This document shows positions 9,684-17,241 of a DNA stretch of 64,000 nt, piece after piece. Source of the stretch: Pacificibacter maritimus. GTDB lineage: Bacteria; Pseudomonadota; Alphaproteobacteria; Rhodobacterales; Rhodobacteraceae. The position numbers were made by a program, and so were the translations under genes. Location: assembly GCF_003814915.1 (NCBI RefSeq), contig NZ_RKQK01000001.1:1132031-1196030 (forward strand). The letters are read 5' to 3'. Positions within the stretch are counted from its first letter, which is position 1; each line of letters opens with the position of its first letter. The notes beneath the pieces are model-generated. The model saw nothing but the letters and a program-made list of their open reading frames with translations, had not been told where the DNA came from and made no database searches.

Positions 9684-9711
9684 ACCTGACTAAAATACTT
9701 AACTATGTCAA
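9684..9711 (-). promoter_or_regulatory. Candidate promoter/operator upstream of the imelysin operon
   Basis: This AT-rich block lies 57-84 bases before the first imelysin start. On the minus strand it opens with TTGACA (9711-9706), and it is bounded by TGAC and GTCA arms 16 bases apart. Rhodobacteraceae control such operons by iron regulators (IscR/RirA-type, Irr, Fur/Mur), but the match to a known box is weak. The call rests on position and partial symmetry only. Confidence 0.25.
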
Positions 9712-9778
9712 CCCTGATTGCTTTCATTTAGGGAGTATGCTCTCAGGCGCCCGTCACACATGAAAAGAAAGCCTCTCT

Positions 9779-10171
9779 ATGTTGCCGATCACCTCTGTCA
9801 CCGCCAGTCTCGCTGTCGTAATTTACATTGCTCTTGCTTTTCGGATCATCGCCATCCGCCGCGCCAAACGCGTGTCTTTGGGCACGGCAGACAGCGATCT
9901 ATTGGAAACGCGCGTCCGCCAACATGGTAATTTCAATGAATATGCACCGCTCACATTACTGCTGATGGGTTTGGCAGAATTCCAAGGGGCCGCAGCGCTT
10001 TGGATTGCTGTTCTCGGAATTGGTTTCTTGGCCAGTCGTGTGCTGCATATTTTCGGGTTGGAATGGATGCACAAACCGATTGGGTTGAAATTGCGCACCT
10101 ATGGCGTGCTAAGCTGCTTTGCCATTTTGATGGCTCTTGCACTGACCCTCACGGGAATGGCGCTATTTTAA
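9779..10171 (+). CDS. MAPEG-family membrane protein
   Basis: A 130-residue protein with four hydrophobic segments and the MAPEG loop RVRQHGNFNEYAPLTLLLMGLAE between helices 1 and 2. MAPEG covers membrane glutathione transferases and eicosanoid enzymes; the bacterial members like this one are mostly uncharacterised. The glutathione-type Asn-x-x-Glu motif (NFNEY) is present. No strong ribosome site precedes the ATG. It is transcribed away from the imelysin operon, with 151 bases between the starts. Confidence 0.88.
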   Translation: MLPITSVTASLAVVIYIALAFRIIAIRRAKRVSLGTADSDLLETRVRQHGNFNEYAPLTLLLMGLAEFQGAAALWIAVLGIGFLASRVLHIFGLEWMHKPIGLKLRTYGVLSCFAILMALALTLTGMALF

Positions 10172-10261
10172 AGAGATCAGGGGAGGCAAGTGGCAAAAAA
10201 AATAAATCTAAGCGCATTTTACACTTGCAGCCTAAATCTCATCGGCCTATATCCGCCCTCA

Positions 10262-10346
10262 CCGAAGGAAGCGGGTGTAGCTCAGGGGTAGAGCATAACC
10301 TTGCCAAGGTTAGGGTCGAGCGTTCGAATCGCTTCACCCGCTCCAA
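10262..10346 (+). repeat. Tandem tRNA-Gly duplication, unit 1
   Basis: The 85 bases 10262-10346 (CCGAAGGAA leader, the whole tRNA with CCA, and one A) are repeated exactly at 10438-10522, an offset of 176 bases. The copy therefore includes 9 bases of 5' flank but almost no 3' flank. Confidence 0.9.
10271..10345 (+). tRNA. tRNA-Gly (GCC), copy 1
   Basis: A full cloverleaf of 75 bases with encoded CCA. The acceptor stem is GCGGGTG/CACCCGC. The anticodon stem TAACC/GGTTA closes the loop TTGCCAA, so the anticodon is GCC. The T-loop is TTCGAAT. Confidence 0.97.
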
Positions 10347-10437
10347 TGGTTCTTCTCACACCCATGAGAAGATTTGGTTTACCCAACCAAACGCTGAGAG
10401 CAGCGAAAAGCACAGATGATAGGGCCAAAGTTCAGGT

Positions 10438-10522
10438 CCGAAGGAAGCGGGTGTAGCTCAGGGGTAGAGCATAACCTTGCCAAGGTTAGGGTCGAGCGTT
10501 CGAATCGCTTCACCCGCTCCAA
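10438..10522 (+). repeat. Tandem tRNA-Gly duplication, unit 2
   Basis: Exact copy of 10262-10346. The sequence between the two units (10347-10437) is not repeated. Confidence 0.9.
10447..10521 (+). tRNA. tRNA-Gly (GCC), copy 2
   Basis: Identical in every base to the copy at 10271-10345, including encoded CCA. A terminator follows 18 bases downstream, so the pair is probably one transcript. Confidence 0.97.
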
Positions 10523-10539
10523 ACACAAAGAACAAAAAC

Positions 10540-10565
10540 AAGGTCACCTTCGGGTGGCCTTTTTT
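10540..10565 (+). terminator. Intrinsic terminator of the tRNA-Gly pair
   Basis: A 9-bp stem (AAGGTCACC with GGTGGCCTT, one G-U pair) around a TTCG tetraloop, followed by a T run. Confidence 0.85.
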
Positions 10566-10581
10566 GTTTCTTGGCCCAGCG

Positions 10582-11058
10582 CTATCCCTGTAGAGCTCTA
10601 GCAGGCGCAGTATGACTGCCGTAGAGAGTCTCCAAAGCATCCAAATCAGCATTTCCCTTAAATTCCGAACGCAGCCCAGACTGAAGTGGCGCCTTCGTCT
10701 TTTTTGATGCGATTTCCTCACAAATTGCGACAAGATCAGGCACAGATGTCTCAACCCCGAGGATGCAACGCAGACTGGCCAAGCGCGCGAACATATCGCC
10801 ACGCATTTCATCGGCGCGATCAGACACAAGCACAGATATAATCTGTGGTTGATGAAACTGCGCCAAAAGTGCTGTGGACAGGCAAGAATGACCATTCACA
10901 GAGACATCGAATAGCAAGAGTTCAAAACGATCTTCACGCAATTGCTGTTCGGCACTCTCGATACTGCGCGCACGGCGCACATGATGACCACGCGCCCCGA
11001 AGGCAACCTGCCAACGGGTCGTTGTTTCGATGTCACCATGAATAATCAATAGCCTCAA
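10582..11058 (-). CDS. Atypical receiver-domain (response-regulator-like) protein
   Basis: A 158-residue single-domain protein with the alternating hydrophobic strands of a CheY-like fold: MRLLIIHGD at the start, and FELLLFDVSVNG carrying D51 at the phosphorylation position. The acidic pocket is reduced to D9, and no conserved strand-5 lysine is evident, so phosphorylation is uncertain. There is no output domain, only about 45 polar residues at the end. The start codon is TTG, chosen because AAGGA lies 8 bases before it and the residues match the first receiver strand. No kinase gene is nearby, so the partner is unknown. Confidence 0.6.
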   Translation of the reverse strand: MRLLIIHGDIETTTRWQVAFGARGHHVRRARSIESAEQQLREDRFELLLFDVSVNGHSCLSTALLAQFHQPQIISVLVSDRADEMRGDMFARLASLRCILGVETSVPDLVAICEEIASKKTKAPLQSGLRSEFKGNADLDALETLYGSHTAPARALQG

Positions 11059-11165
11059 GTCGGACGTCCTTTTCTTAGCCTGTATTATAGTAAAACAGAG
11101 GTTAATTAATGTAGTCTTAACCGTAATGCTTCATTGCGGCTCCGCGATGCTTTTCCGCCCTATCT

Positions 11166-11198
11166 AAGCGTCTTTTTGCCATCGTGTTGGGGACGCTT
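11166..11198. other. Hairpin upstream of hisB
   Basis: Seven-base arms AAGCGTC and GACGCTT enclose 19 bases, followed on the plus strand by TTTACC. It may be a weak terminator or leader structure in the 243-base gap between the receiver gene and hisB. Confidence 0.3.
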
Positions 11199-11301
11199 TT
11201 ACCACCTTTCGCCCAGCGAGTTGCCGCGCGCGCGCAACAGCGCTTGGCCTAGGGGCAAATGCCGCCTATAAACGCAGCAAAAGCAAAGAGTGAGGCCCGA
11301 A

Positions 11302-11889
11302 ATGCGCATAGCGAAAATCACCCGCGACACGGCGGAAACCCAGATCAGCGTCGAGATCAATCTTGACGGCACAGGCACTTACGACAACCAGACGGGCGTT
11401 GGCTTTTTCGACCATATGCTAGATCAACTGTCGCGCCACTCTTTGATCGATATGACCGTGCGCGCCAAGGGCGACACACATATCGATGATCACCACACCG
11501 TCGAAGATGTGGGGATCGCGCTTGGCCAAGCTTTGACCAAAGCTGTGGGTGATAAAAAAGGCATGAACCGCTACGGACATTTCGCTTTGGCGATGGATGA
11601 CACGCAGGTGGCGACCGCGCTTGATCTTTCAGCGCGTCCGTTTTTGGTATGGAATGTCGATTTCCCCACCGCGAAAATCGGCACCTTTGATACAGAACTC
11701 GTGCGCGAATTTTTCCAAGGCCTCAGCACGCATGGGGGCATTACGTTGCACATTGATCGCTTGCATGGCTTTAACAGCCACCACATCGCAGAAGCGGCCT
11801 TTAAGTCTGTCGCCAAAGCTTTGCGCATGGCTGTTGAGATTGATCCACGCATGGCGGGGCAGTTGCCTTCGACCAAGGGCGCGCTGTAA
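11302..11889 (+). CDS. hisB: Imidazoleglycerol-phosphate dehydratase
   Basis: Converts imidazole-glycerol phosphate to imidazole-acetol phosphate, step six of histidine synthesis. The 195 residues are the standard length of the stand-alone enzyme. The duplicated manganese-site motifs are both present: [10 protein letters not shown] and [12 protein letters not shown], with the early GVGFFDHML loop. A GTG at 11290 would add four residues; the ATG at 11302 is preferred for its purine-rich site (GAGTGAGG) and family length. First of the his genes here; hisH follows after 78 bases. Confidence 0.97.
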   Translation: MRIAKITRDTAETQISVEINLDGTGTYDNQTGVGFFDHMLDQLSRHSLIDMTVRAKGDTHIDDHHTVEDVGIALGQALTKAVGDKKGMNRYGHFALAMDDTQVATALDLSARPFLVWNVDFPTAKIGTFDTELVREFFQGLSTHGGITLHIDRLHGFNSHHIAEAAFKSVAKALRMAVEIDPRMAGQLPSTKGAL

Positions 11890-11906
11890 GACCGCGACTG
11901 TAGCTT

Positions 11907-11938
11907 GTGCAAAATCACCCACAGGGTTGGTTTTGCAC
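11907..11938. other. Hairpin between hisB and hisH
   Basis: Perfect 8-base arms GTGCAAAA and TTTTGCAC are extended inward by a CCC/GGG pairing. There is no T run, so it is more likely an mRNA processing or stabilising element than a terminator. Confidence 0.4.
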
Positions 11939-11967
11939 GCCAATTCCTTTGATAACTCGAGACCCTC

Positions 11968-12606
11968 ATGCTGACAGCACTTGTAGACTACGACAGCGGC
12001 AATCTTCATTCAGCGCAAAAAGCGTTTGAACGCATGGCGCGCGAAACCAATGCGGGTGACGTTGTTGTCACCTCTGATCCTGAAGTTGTGGCAAAAGCCG
12101 ACCGCATTGTTCTGCCTGGTGATGGGGCCTTTCCAGCCTGCAAAGCGCATTTGTTTGATCACACAGGGCTTTTCGAAGCGATCGAAACCCAAGTCACGCA
12201 AAATGCGCGCCCCTTCATGGGCATCTGTATCGGCATGCAGATGATGGCCAGCACAGGTCACGAATATACGCAAACCGCAGGCTTTGACTGGATCGGCGGC
12301 GATGTGGTGCATATCGATCCCAAAGACAAAGCGCTAAAAGTGCCGCATATGGGCTGGAACGATCTAGTTATTGACAATCCGCACCCTGTTTTGGATGGCA
12401 TAACCACGGGCGAACACGCCTATTTCGTGCATTCCTATCATGTGCGTGTCACAGACACGGCACACCGCTTGGCCCATGTGGATTACGCGGGCGATATTAC
12501 GGCCATCATTGGGCGTGACAATATGATCGGCTGTCAGTTTCACCCCGAGAAAAGCCAAGCAGCAGGCCTGCGCATCATCGCGAATTTCTTATCTTGGGCG
12601 CCGTAA
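11968..12606 (+). CDS. hisH: Imidazole glycerol phosphate synthase, glutaminase subunit
   Basis: Class-I glutamine amidotransferase that frees ammonia from glutamine and passes it to HisF. The 212 residues carry the full catalytic triad: C87 in the nucleophile elbow GICIGMQM, and H192 and E194 in QFHPEKSQ. The oxyanion loop PGDGAF is also there. Its cyclase partner HisF is 2.8 kb downstream rather than adjacent. The 3' end overlaps the open frame of the glutaminase gene. Confidence 0.97.
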   Translation: MLTALVDYDSGNLHSAQKAFERMARETNAGDVVVTSDPEVVAKADRIVLPGDGAFPACKAHLFDHTGLFEAIETQVTQNARPFMGICIGMQMMASTGHEYTQTAGFDWIGGDVVHIDPKDKALKVPHMGWNDLVIDNPHPVLDGITTGEHAYFVHSYHVRVTDTAHRLAHVDYAGDITAIIGRDNMIGCQFHPEKSQAAGLRIIANFLSWAP

Positions 12607-12611
12607 ATCCG

Positions 12612-13517
12612 ATGCAAGCTATTCTAGATCGCATTGCCAAAACCATAGGCGCATCAACTGAACGCGGTCAGGTCGCGACTTATATTCCCGATTTGGCACA
12701 GGTTGATCCAAACCAATTTGGCATCGCGGTTTGTCTGGCAAATGGGCAAGAATACTTTGCAGGCGATGCGCGCACACCGTTTTCGATTCAATCTGTGTCC
12801 AAGGTCTTTGCTGTGGCGCTCGCTCTTGGCAAAGTTGGCGATGGCTTATGGCGCTATGTGGGCCGCGAACCTTCTGGACTCGCGTTTGACAGCATCATGT
12901 TGCTCGAACGTGAACGCGGCATCCCGCGCAATCCTTTTATCAACGCAGGCGCGATTGTCACCACTGACACCTATTTGGCTGGTTCTACCCCTGCCGAAGC
13001 CTTGGGCGGGTTGTTACGCTTTGTACGAGATGCAGCCGAAGACAATGACATTCATATCAATGATGCTGTTGCACGCGGTGAAATGGACACGGCGGATCGC
13101 AACTTTGCGCTGGCCCATTACATGAAATCCCACGGCAACCTCAGTCAAGACGCTCAACACACGATGGGCACCTATTGCCACCAATGCGCCATCGATATGT
13201 CTTGCCTACAACTCGCCCGCGCGGGGCGTTTTTTGATGGGCGGCGCTGCAGGGCCACGTCTTGTCACCCCAGAACGCGCACGTCGAATCCAAGCTTTAAT
13301 GATGACATGTGGTCACTATGATGGGTCTGGCGATTTTGCTTTCCGCGTCGGCTTACCTGGTAAATCGGGGGTCGGCGGTGGTATTTTGGTGATCAATCCT
13401 GGCGTGGCGTCAATCGCAGTTTGGTCACCCGGCTTGAATGCATACGGCAATTCAAAACTGGGAACCGAAGCGATGGAAGCGCTTGCCCAAGAACTTGATT
13501 GGTCTGTTTTCAGCTAG
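12612..13517 (+). CDS. glsA: Glutaminase A
   Basis: Hydrolyses glutamine to glutamate and ammonia. The 301 residues have the serine-dependent beta-lactamase-like fold of GlsA: S61-x-x-K64 in [11 protein letters not shown]-rich loop NPFINAGAI, and the late [10 protein letters not shown] motif. The start is placed at ATG 12612, six bases after the hisH stop; a frame extension to 12594 overlapping hisH adds MGAVNP and has no ribosome site. The position directly after hisH suggests cotranscription, which is odd because hisH already has its own glutaminase activity. It ends tail to tail with the DUF2147 gene, overlapping by 4 bases. Confidence 0.95.
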   Translation: MQAILDRIAKTIGASTERGQVATYIPDLAQVDPNQFGIAVCLANGQEYFAGDARTPFSIQSVSKVFAVALALGKVGDGLWRYVGREPSGLAFDSIMLLERERGIPRNPFINAGAIVTTDTYLAGSTPAEALGGLLRFVRDAAEDNDIHINDAVARGEMDTADRNFALAHYMKSHGNLSQDAQHTMGTYCHQCAIDMSCLQLARAGRFLMGGAAGPRLVTPERARRIQALMMTCGHYDGSGDFAFRVGLPGKSGVGGGILVINPGVASIAVWSPGLNAYGNSKLGTEAMEALAQELDWSVFS

Positions 13518-13918
13518 GGCTGCGACACCCGCGTCCACGTCTGTCTTTCACAAATCGGACCTAAACAACCCGAAACAGTCAAAATATCTTCTGAAACTTG
13601 CATTTTTGATGCAAACGTCCGTTTCGTTGAGGGCTGATAAATTTTGCCATTTGTGTACCTTCCTGCGCCAGCAGGCTGCATATCCCACAGCACCTGAGTG
13701 CCAATCAATTCAGGTCCATCGGGCATGGACGCAGGTTGTCCCGCCATATCAAAGGTTTGAAGTATCGTCGCGCAAATGGCATCCCCGCAGGGCGCCATAG
13801 AGACATGTGCAAAACCAAGGCCATCAGGGGCCGTTTTCCAAACGCCAAATACAGGGTCCGCCAGAGCGGGCAGCGCAAATAGCACGCTCGCAAACACCGA
13901 ATACTTTAAAACCTTCAC
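13514..13918 (-). CDS. DUF2147 exported protein
   Basis: About 134 residues with a signal peptide ([19 protein letters not shown], cut before DPVFG) and the DUF2147 lipocalin-like barrel: GVWKT near the mature N-terminus, [13 protein letters not shown], and a final W-x-R motif (RQTWTRV). Two cysteine pairs (C..C in APCGDAIC and SGCLGPIC) fit periplasmic disulfides. The start is taken as GTG at 13918, since TGGAG lies 7 bases upstream and the signal peptide begins there; the frame is open further upstream but without such a site. Function unknown; it faces hisA divergently. Confidence 0.75.
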   Translation of the reverse strand: MKVLKYSVFASVLFALPALADPVFGVWKTAPDGLGFAHVSMAPCGDAICATILQTFDMAGQPASMPDGPELIGTQVLWDMQPAGAGRYTNGKIYQPSTKRTFASKMQVSEDILTVSGCLGPICERQTWTRVSQP

Positions 13919-14041
13919 AGCGCACTCCAGAATTTTTCCCAAAAACCTTAATGCCGTTACCCCACTGTGCAAATGCTGACTTTGCATTTCCCCCGCGATC
14001 ATGGCAAAGGAACACAACAGTTATTTACAAGGACCCCAGCC

Positions 14042-14764
14042 ATGATCCTCTACCCCGCGATTGACCTTAAAGACGGCAATGCCGTGCGCCTGTACAAAGG
14101 CGAGATGGATCAAGCCACCGTGTTCAACGATAATCCTGCGGCGCAAGCGCTTGAGTTTGTCAACGCAGGCTGTGAATGGCTGCACTTGGTCGATCTGAAT
14201 GGTGCTTTTGCAGGCGAGCCAGTGAATGCCGCCCCTGTCGAAGAAATTCTGAAACAGTGCAAAGTGCCCGCACAGCTTGGCGGCGGCATCCGTGATATGG
14301 CCACAATCGAACGCTGGCTCTCCAAAGGCTTGGAGCGCGTCATCTTAGGCACTGTAGCTGTCGAAAACCCCGATCTTGTGCGCTTGGCTGCAAAAGAATT
14401 CCCTGGTCATGTGGCTGTGGGCATTGATGCGCGCAACGGCATGGTCGCCACAAAAGGCTGGGCTGAGGAAACCAATGTAAACGTGACAGATCTTGCGAAA
14501 TCATTCGAAGACGCAGGTGTCGCCGCAATCATTTATACCGACATCAACCGTGACGGCGCGATGCAAGGCCCCAATGTTGAAGCCACAGCAGCCCTTGGCA
14601 ATGCTGTGTCCATCCCTGTGATTGCATCAGGTGGCGTGTCGTCCTTGGACGATCTGCGCAACCTCAAAACCTGTGGCGCGCCTTTGAACGGTGCAATCTC
14701 AGGCCGCGCTTTGTACGATGGTGCGATTGATTTGGCTGAGGCTTTACAAGTCCTAAAAGACTAA
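14042..14764 (+). CDS. hisA: ProFAR isomerase (HisA)
   Basis: Phosphoribosylformimino-5-aminoimidazole carboxamide ribotide isomerase, step four of histidine synthesis. The 240-residue half-barrel repeat protein starts [12 protein letters not shown] with the catalytic base D8, has the first phosphate loop LGGGIRD, and the second catalytic Asp in [17 protein letters not shown] is the other phosphate loop. The ATG at 14042 has AAGGA 8-12 bases upstream; the frame is open 75 bases further but without family similarity. A strong terminator follows, so hisF is probably read from another promoter or by read-through. Confidence 0.96.
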   Translation: MILYPAIDLKDGNAVRLYKGEMDQATVFNDNPAAQALEFVNAGCEWLHLVDLNGAFAGEPVNAAPVEEILKQCKVPAQLGGGIRDMATIERWLSKGLERVILGTVAVENPDLVRLAAKEFPGHVAVGIDARNGMVATKGWAEETNVNVTDLAKSFEDAGVAAIIYTDINRDGAMQGPNVEATAALGNAVSIPVIASGGVSSLDDLRNLKTCGAPLNGAISGRALYDGAIDLAEALQVLKD

Positions 14765-14795
14765 ATCACGCGTTTTCGCGACACGATGACCTGTG

Positions 14796-14827
14796 ACACT
14801 GTTCCCGATTGGGGGCAGTGTTTTTTT
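14796..14827 (+). terminator. Intrinsic terminator after hisA
   Basis: An 11-bp stem (ACACTGTTCCC with GGGGGCAGTGT, two G-U pairs) with a GATT loop runs into seven T. It splits the his gene group in two. Confidence 0.85.
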
Positions 14828-14869
14828 GATGCAAACTCTCATCTAAAATCATCAGTTTCGCGAACGCCC

Positions 14870-15358
14870 ATGCCCAAAGTTATCAAAACCCCGCTGCCAA
14901 AATCTTCGCAGCTTTGGACTATGGTCCATGCGGGTGATTTCATGGATGGCTATGCCGTGCGCTGTGATCTCGCGGCAAGTGAGGCTGCGAATATCGGCCT
15001 ATCCATGCCCGTTTGGGCCGATGCATTGCTGAAGGTTCGCAATGCGATCGTCAAACCCTTTGGCCTTAAAACTGGGATGGAAGACACTTCTGAGGGCGCT
15101 ATTTTCCCGATCACCCACGAGACTGAAGACGAGATCATCCTTGGCACCGATGATCAGCACCTGAATTTTCGCATCGCCATGAAACGCGAGGGCGCGATGA
15201 TCCACATGGCGACTTGGGTGCACCGCAATAACATCTTCGGGCGCGCCTATTTGGCTGCGGTTATGCCCTTTCATATCATGATCGTGCGTGACGCGATGCG
15301 CCGCATTGCCCGCCACAATTCTGACGGACCAATTGCATCGACAGCCAAGGCGCAGTAA
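14870..15358 (+). CDS. DUF2867 protein
   Basis: A 162-residue cytoplasmic protein of the DUF2867 type: aromatic-rich SRPBCC-like core with DDQHLNFRIAMKR and the end helix FHIMIVRDAMRRIARH. No catalytic residues can be assigned. The ATG at 14870 is the first in frame after the hisA terminator that fits the domain start. It sits between hisA and hisF, 37 bases before hisF, so it is likely cotranscribed with hisF-hisE; a link to histidine synthesis is unproven. Confidence 0.75.
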   Translation: MPKVIKTPLPKSSQLWTMVHAGDFMDGYAVRCDLAASEAANIGLSMPVWADALLKVRNAIVKPFGLKTGMEDTSEGAIFPITHETEDEIILGTDDQHLNFRIAMKREGAMIHMATWVHRNNIFGRAYLAAVMPFHIMIVRDAMRRIARHNSDGPIASTAKAQ

Positions 15359-15394
15359 AGACGGGGCAACACCGCGTTCAATCGGATTTGCCCC

Positions 15395-16192
15395 ATGCTG
15401 AAAACCCGTATCATTCCATGTCTTGACGTCGCCGAAGGGCGCACTGTCAAAGGCGTCAATTTCGTTGATCTGATCGACGCGGGCGATCCTGTGGAACAGG
15501 CCATTGCTTACAATGCGGCGGGCGCGGATGAGCTGTGCTTTCTCGACATCAAAGCCACCCACGAAAATCGTGGCACCATGTTTGATCTGGCCACGCGCAC
15601 GGCCGAGCAATGTTTTATGCCGCTCACCATCGGCGGGGGCGTGCGCAAGCCCGATGATGTGCGTGATTTGCTGCTGGCGGGGGCCGATAAAGTTTCTTTC
15701 AACTCTGCTGCTGTGGCCGACCCAGATGTAATCGCGCGCTCTGCAGATCGGTTCGGATCGCAGTGTATTGTCTGCGCGATTGATGCCAAAACGATTGGCA
15801 CCGATGCAGATGGCGCGCCGAACAAATGGGGCATTTTTACCCACGGGGGCCGCAAAGCCGCCCTTGATAAAGACGGCAATCTCATTGATGCGGTCGCGTT
15901 TGCCAAATTGATCGCGGCAAAAGGCGCGGGTGAAATCCTGCTGACCTCAATGGATCGTGATGGCACGCGCGCTGGTTTCAATCTGAAAATGACCCGCGCC
16001 ATTGCCGATGCAGTGAATGTGCCGGTGATCGCCTCTGGCGGTGTGGGCAATTTGGATCATTTGGTTGAAGGCGTCACCGAAGGTCACGCCAGTGCTGTTT
16101 TGGCCGCAAGTATTTTCCACTTTGGCGATTACACCATTCAAGAGGCCAAAGAACACATGGCCGCTGCCGGCATTCCAATGCGGCTCAATTGA
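15395..16192 (+). CDS. hisF: Imidazole glycerol phosphate synthase, cyclase subunit
   Basis: TIM-barrel subunit that uses ammonia from HisH to make imidazole-glycerol phosphate and AICAR. The 265 residues show the start [12 protein letters not shown] with catalytic D11, the second Asp in [10 protein letters not shown], phosphate loops GGGVRKP and ASGGVGN, and the barrel bottom residues for the ammonia tunnel. It is slightly longer than the 253-residue norm, mainly in the [10 protein letters not shown] / DKDGNLID loops, which is usual in this bacterial group. hisE follows after 24 bases. Confidence 0.97.
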   Translation: MLKTRIIPCLDVAEGRTVKGVNFVDLIDAGDPVEQAIAYNAAGADELCFLDIKATHENRGTMFDLATRTAEQCFMPLTIGGGVRKPDDVRDLLLAGADKVSFNSAAVADPDVIARSADRFGSQCIVCAIDAKTIGTDADGAPNKWGIFTHGGRKAALDKDGNLIDAVAFAKLIAAKGAGEILLTSMDRDGTRAGFNLKMTRAIADAVNVPVIASGGVGNLDHLVEGVTEGHASAVLAASIFHFGDYTIQEAKEHMAAAGIPMRLN

Positions 16193-16216
16193 GCGCCTGA
16201 CCTAAGGATTGATGAG

Positions 16217-16531
16217 ATGACACACGCCATAGACCGCCTTGCCGCCACGATTGCAGATCGTAAATCCGCAGATGCGGACAGTTCTTGGACCGCGAAATTG
16301 CTGGCCAAAGGGGCAGACAAATGCGCCGAAAAGTTCGGCGAAGAAAGCATCGAGGCCATCATAGCCTGCGCCAAAGATGACCGCGAAAACCTGACATATG
16401 AAGCGGCAGATGTGATTTATCACTTGGGCGTCATGTTGGCGGCCCGTGACATCACCCTTGGCGAGGTTATGGATGAACTTGACCGCCGCGCAGGCGTGTC
16501 AGGCATCGCAGAAAAAGCGTCGCGCGGTTAA
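16217..16531 (+). CDS. hisE: Phosphoribosyl-ATP pyrophosphatase
   Basis: Removes pyrophosphate from PR-ATP, step two of histidine synthesis. The 104-residue all-alpha protein has the MazG-like metal motif KFGEESIEAIIA followed by EAADVIYHL. AAGGA lies 8 bases before the ATG. It is a separate gene, not fused to hisI, as usual in alphaproteobacteria. It ends two bases from the convergent CoA-binding gene. Confidence 0.96.
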   Translation: MTHAIDRLAATIADRKSADADSSWTAKLLAKGADKCAEKFGEESIEAIIACAKDDRENLTYEAADVIYHLGVMLAARDITLGEVMDELDRRAGVSGIAEKASRG

Positions 16532-16532
16532 G

Positions 16533-16991
16533 TTAAACCAGCGTCGTTTCGCCAACCTTATCAATGCCAAGCCGTGGGATTTCAATCGCAGGGCAACGAT
16601 CCATGACCACATCCGCCCCCTGTGCTCGCCCCAAAGCGGCAGCTTTGTCGTTGATGATGTCAAGCTGCATCCAAATGGTTTTCAGGCCCCGCAGGTGCTC
16701 CAATGCATCTTCGACCACGGGCAGAACGTCTTCGGACTTGCGAAAGATATCAACCATATCAACAGGTTCATCGATATCACGCAGACTGGCCACACAGGTT
16801 TGACCAAAAAGGGTCTTGCCCGCTTGGCCTGGATTCACAGGAATTACCTTATACCCTTGGGCTGCCAAAAAGTTCCCAACGCGGTGCGACGCACGTTCGG
16901 GGCGCGGTGAGGCACCGACCAGCGCGATCACACGTGTTTCGGTTAGAATACGTTTGATATCGGGGTCATTCAGACGATCAATATGGCTCAT
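16533..16991 (-). CDS. CoA-binding protein (YccU-like)
   Basis: A 152-residue Rossmann-fold protein of the CoA_binding_2 family: VIALVGASPRPERASHRVG nucleotide loop, then YKVIPVNPG and VDMVDIFR. Relatives bind CoA or nucleotides but have no set reaction. It lies downstream of the orphan small transcription unit at 17.1 kb, whose terminator would separate the two. Weak ribosome site. Confidence 0.9.
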   Translation of the reverse strand: MSHIDRLNDPDIKRILTETRVIALVGASPRPERASHRVGNFLAAQGYKVIPVNPGQAGKTLFGQTCVASLRDIDEPVDMVDIFRKSEDVLPVVEDALEHLRGLKTIWMQLDIINDKAAALGRAQGADVVMDRCPAIEIPRLGIDKVGETTLV

Positions 16992-17006
16992 AAATATAAG
17001 ATAGGA

Positions 17007-17135
17007 TCACAAATGCGAAAAAACACCCGTAATATGAGTGTTGTAATGATTTAGGCAGAAAAAAGCCCGCACCAGGGGAAAGGCGCGGGCAAAGTTTGGA
17101 ACGAGGGACATAGAAGGTGACAACGCGTGTTCCAT
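17007..17135 (-). CDS. Small ORF of 42 codons with strong ribosome site (uncertain)
   Basis: ATG at 17135 has AGGAG seven bases upstream, one of the best ribosome sites in the window. The frame reads MEHALSPSMSLVPNF, then runs through the terminator hairpin at 17065-17090 and stops at TGA 17007. It resembles a leader peptide or an sRNA with an embedded ORF; no family is recognised. If transcription stops at the hairpin the ORF would lack its stop codon, so the peptide may not be made as read. Confidence 0.3.
   Translation of the reverse strand: MEHALSPSMSLVPNFARAFPLVRAFFCLNHYNTHITGVFSHL
17059..17090 (-). terminator. Intrinsic terminator of the orphan 17.1-kb unit
   Basis: On the minus strand GCCCGCGCC pairs with GGTGCGGGC (one G-U) around an 8-base loop, followed by six T. 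It lies 150 bases beyond the end of rlmB. Confidence 0.8.
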
Positions 17136-17183
17136 CGCGTGTCTCCTGATTGAGATAGGATTTGGAGAGACGATGTGAAGAGG

Positions 17184-17205
17184 ATGTAATACATTCGTGA
17201 ACGAA
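17184..17205. promoter_or_regulatory. Two adjacent palindromes upstream of the small ORF
   Basis: ATGTAATACAT (17184-17194) and TTCGTGAACGAA (17194-17205) are perfect inverted repeats sharing one base. They sit 50-70 bases upstream of the small ORF, where a promoter or operator would be. Confidence 0.3.
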
Positions 17206-17241
17206 GCGTTAAATTTCGTGAAACCCCCTCAAAAACTTTGA

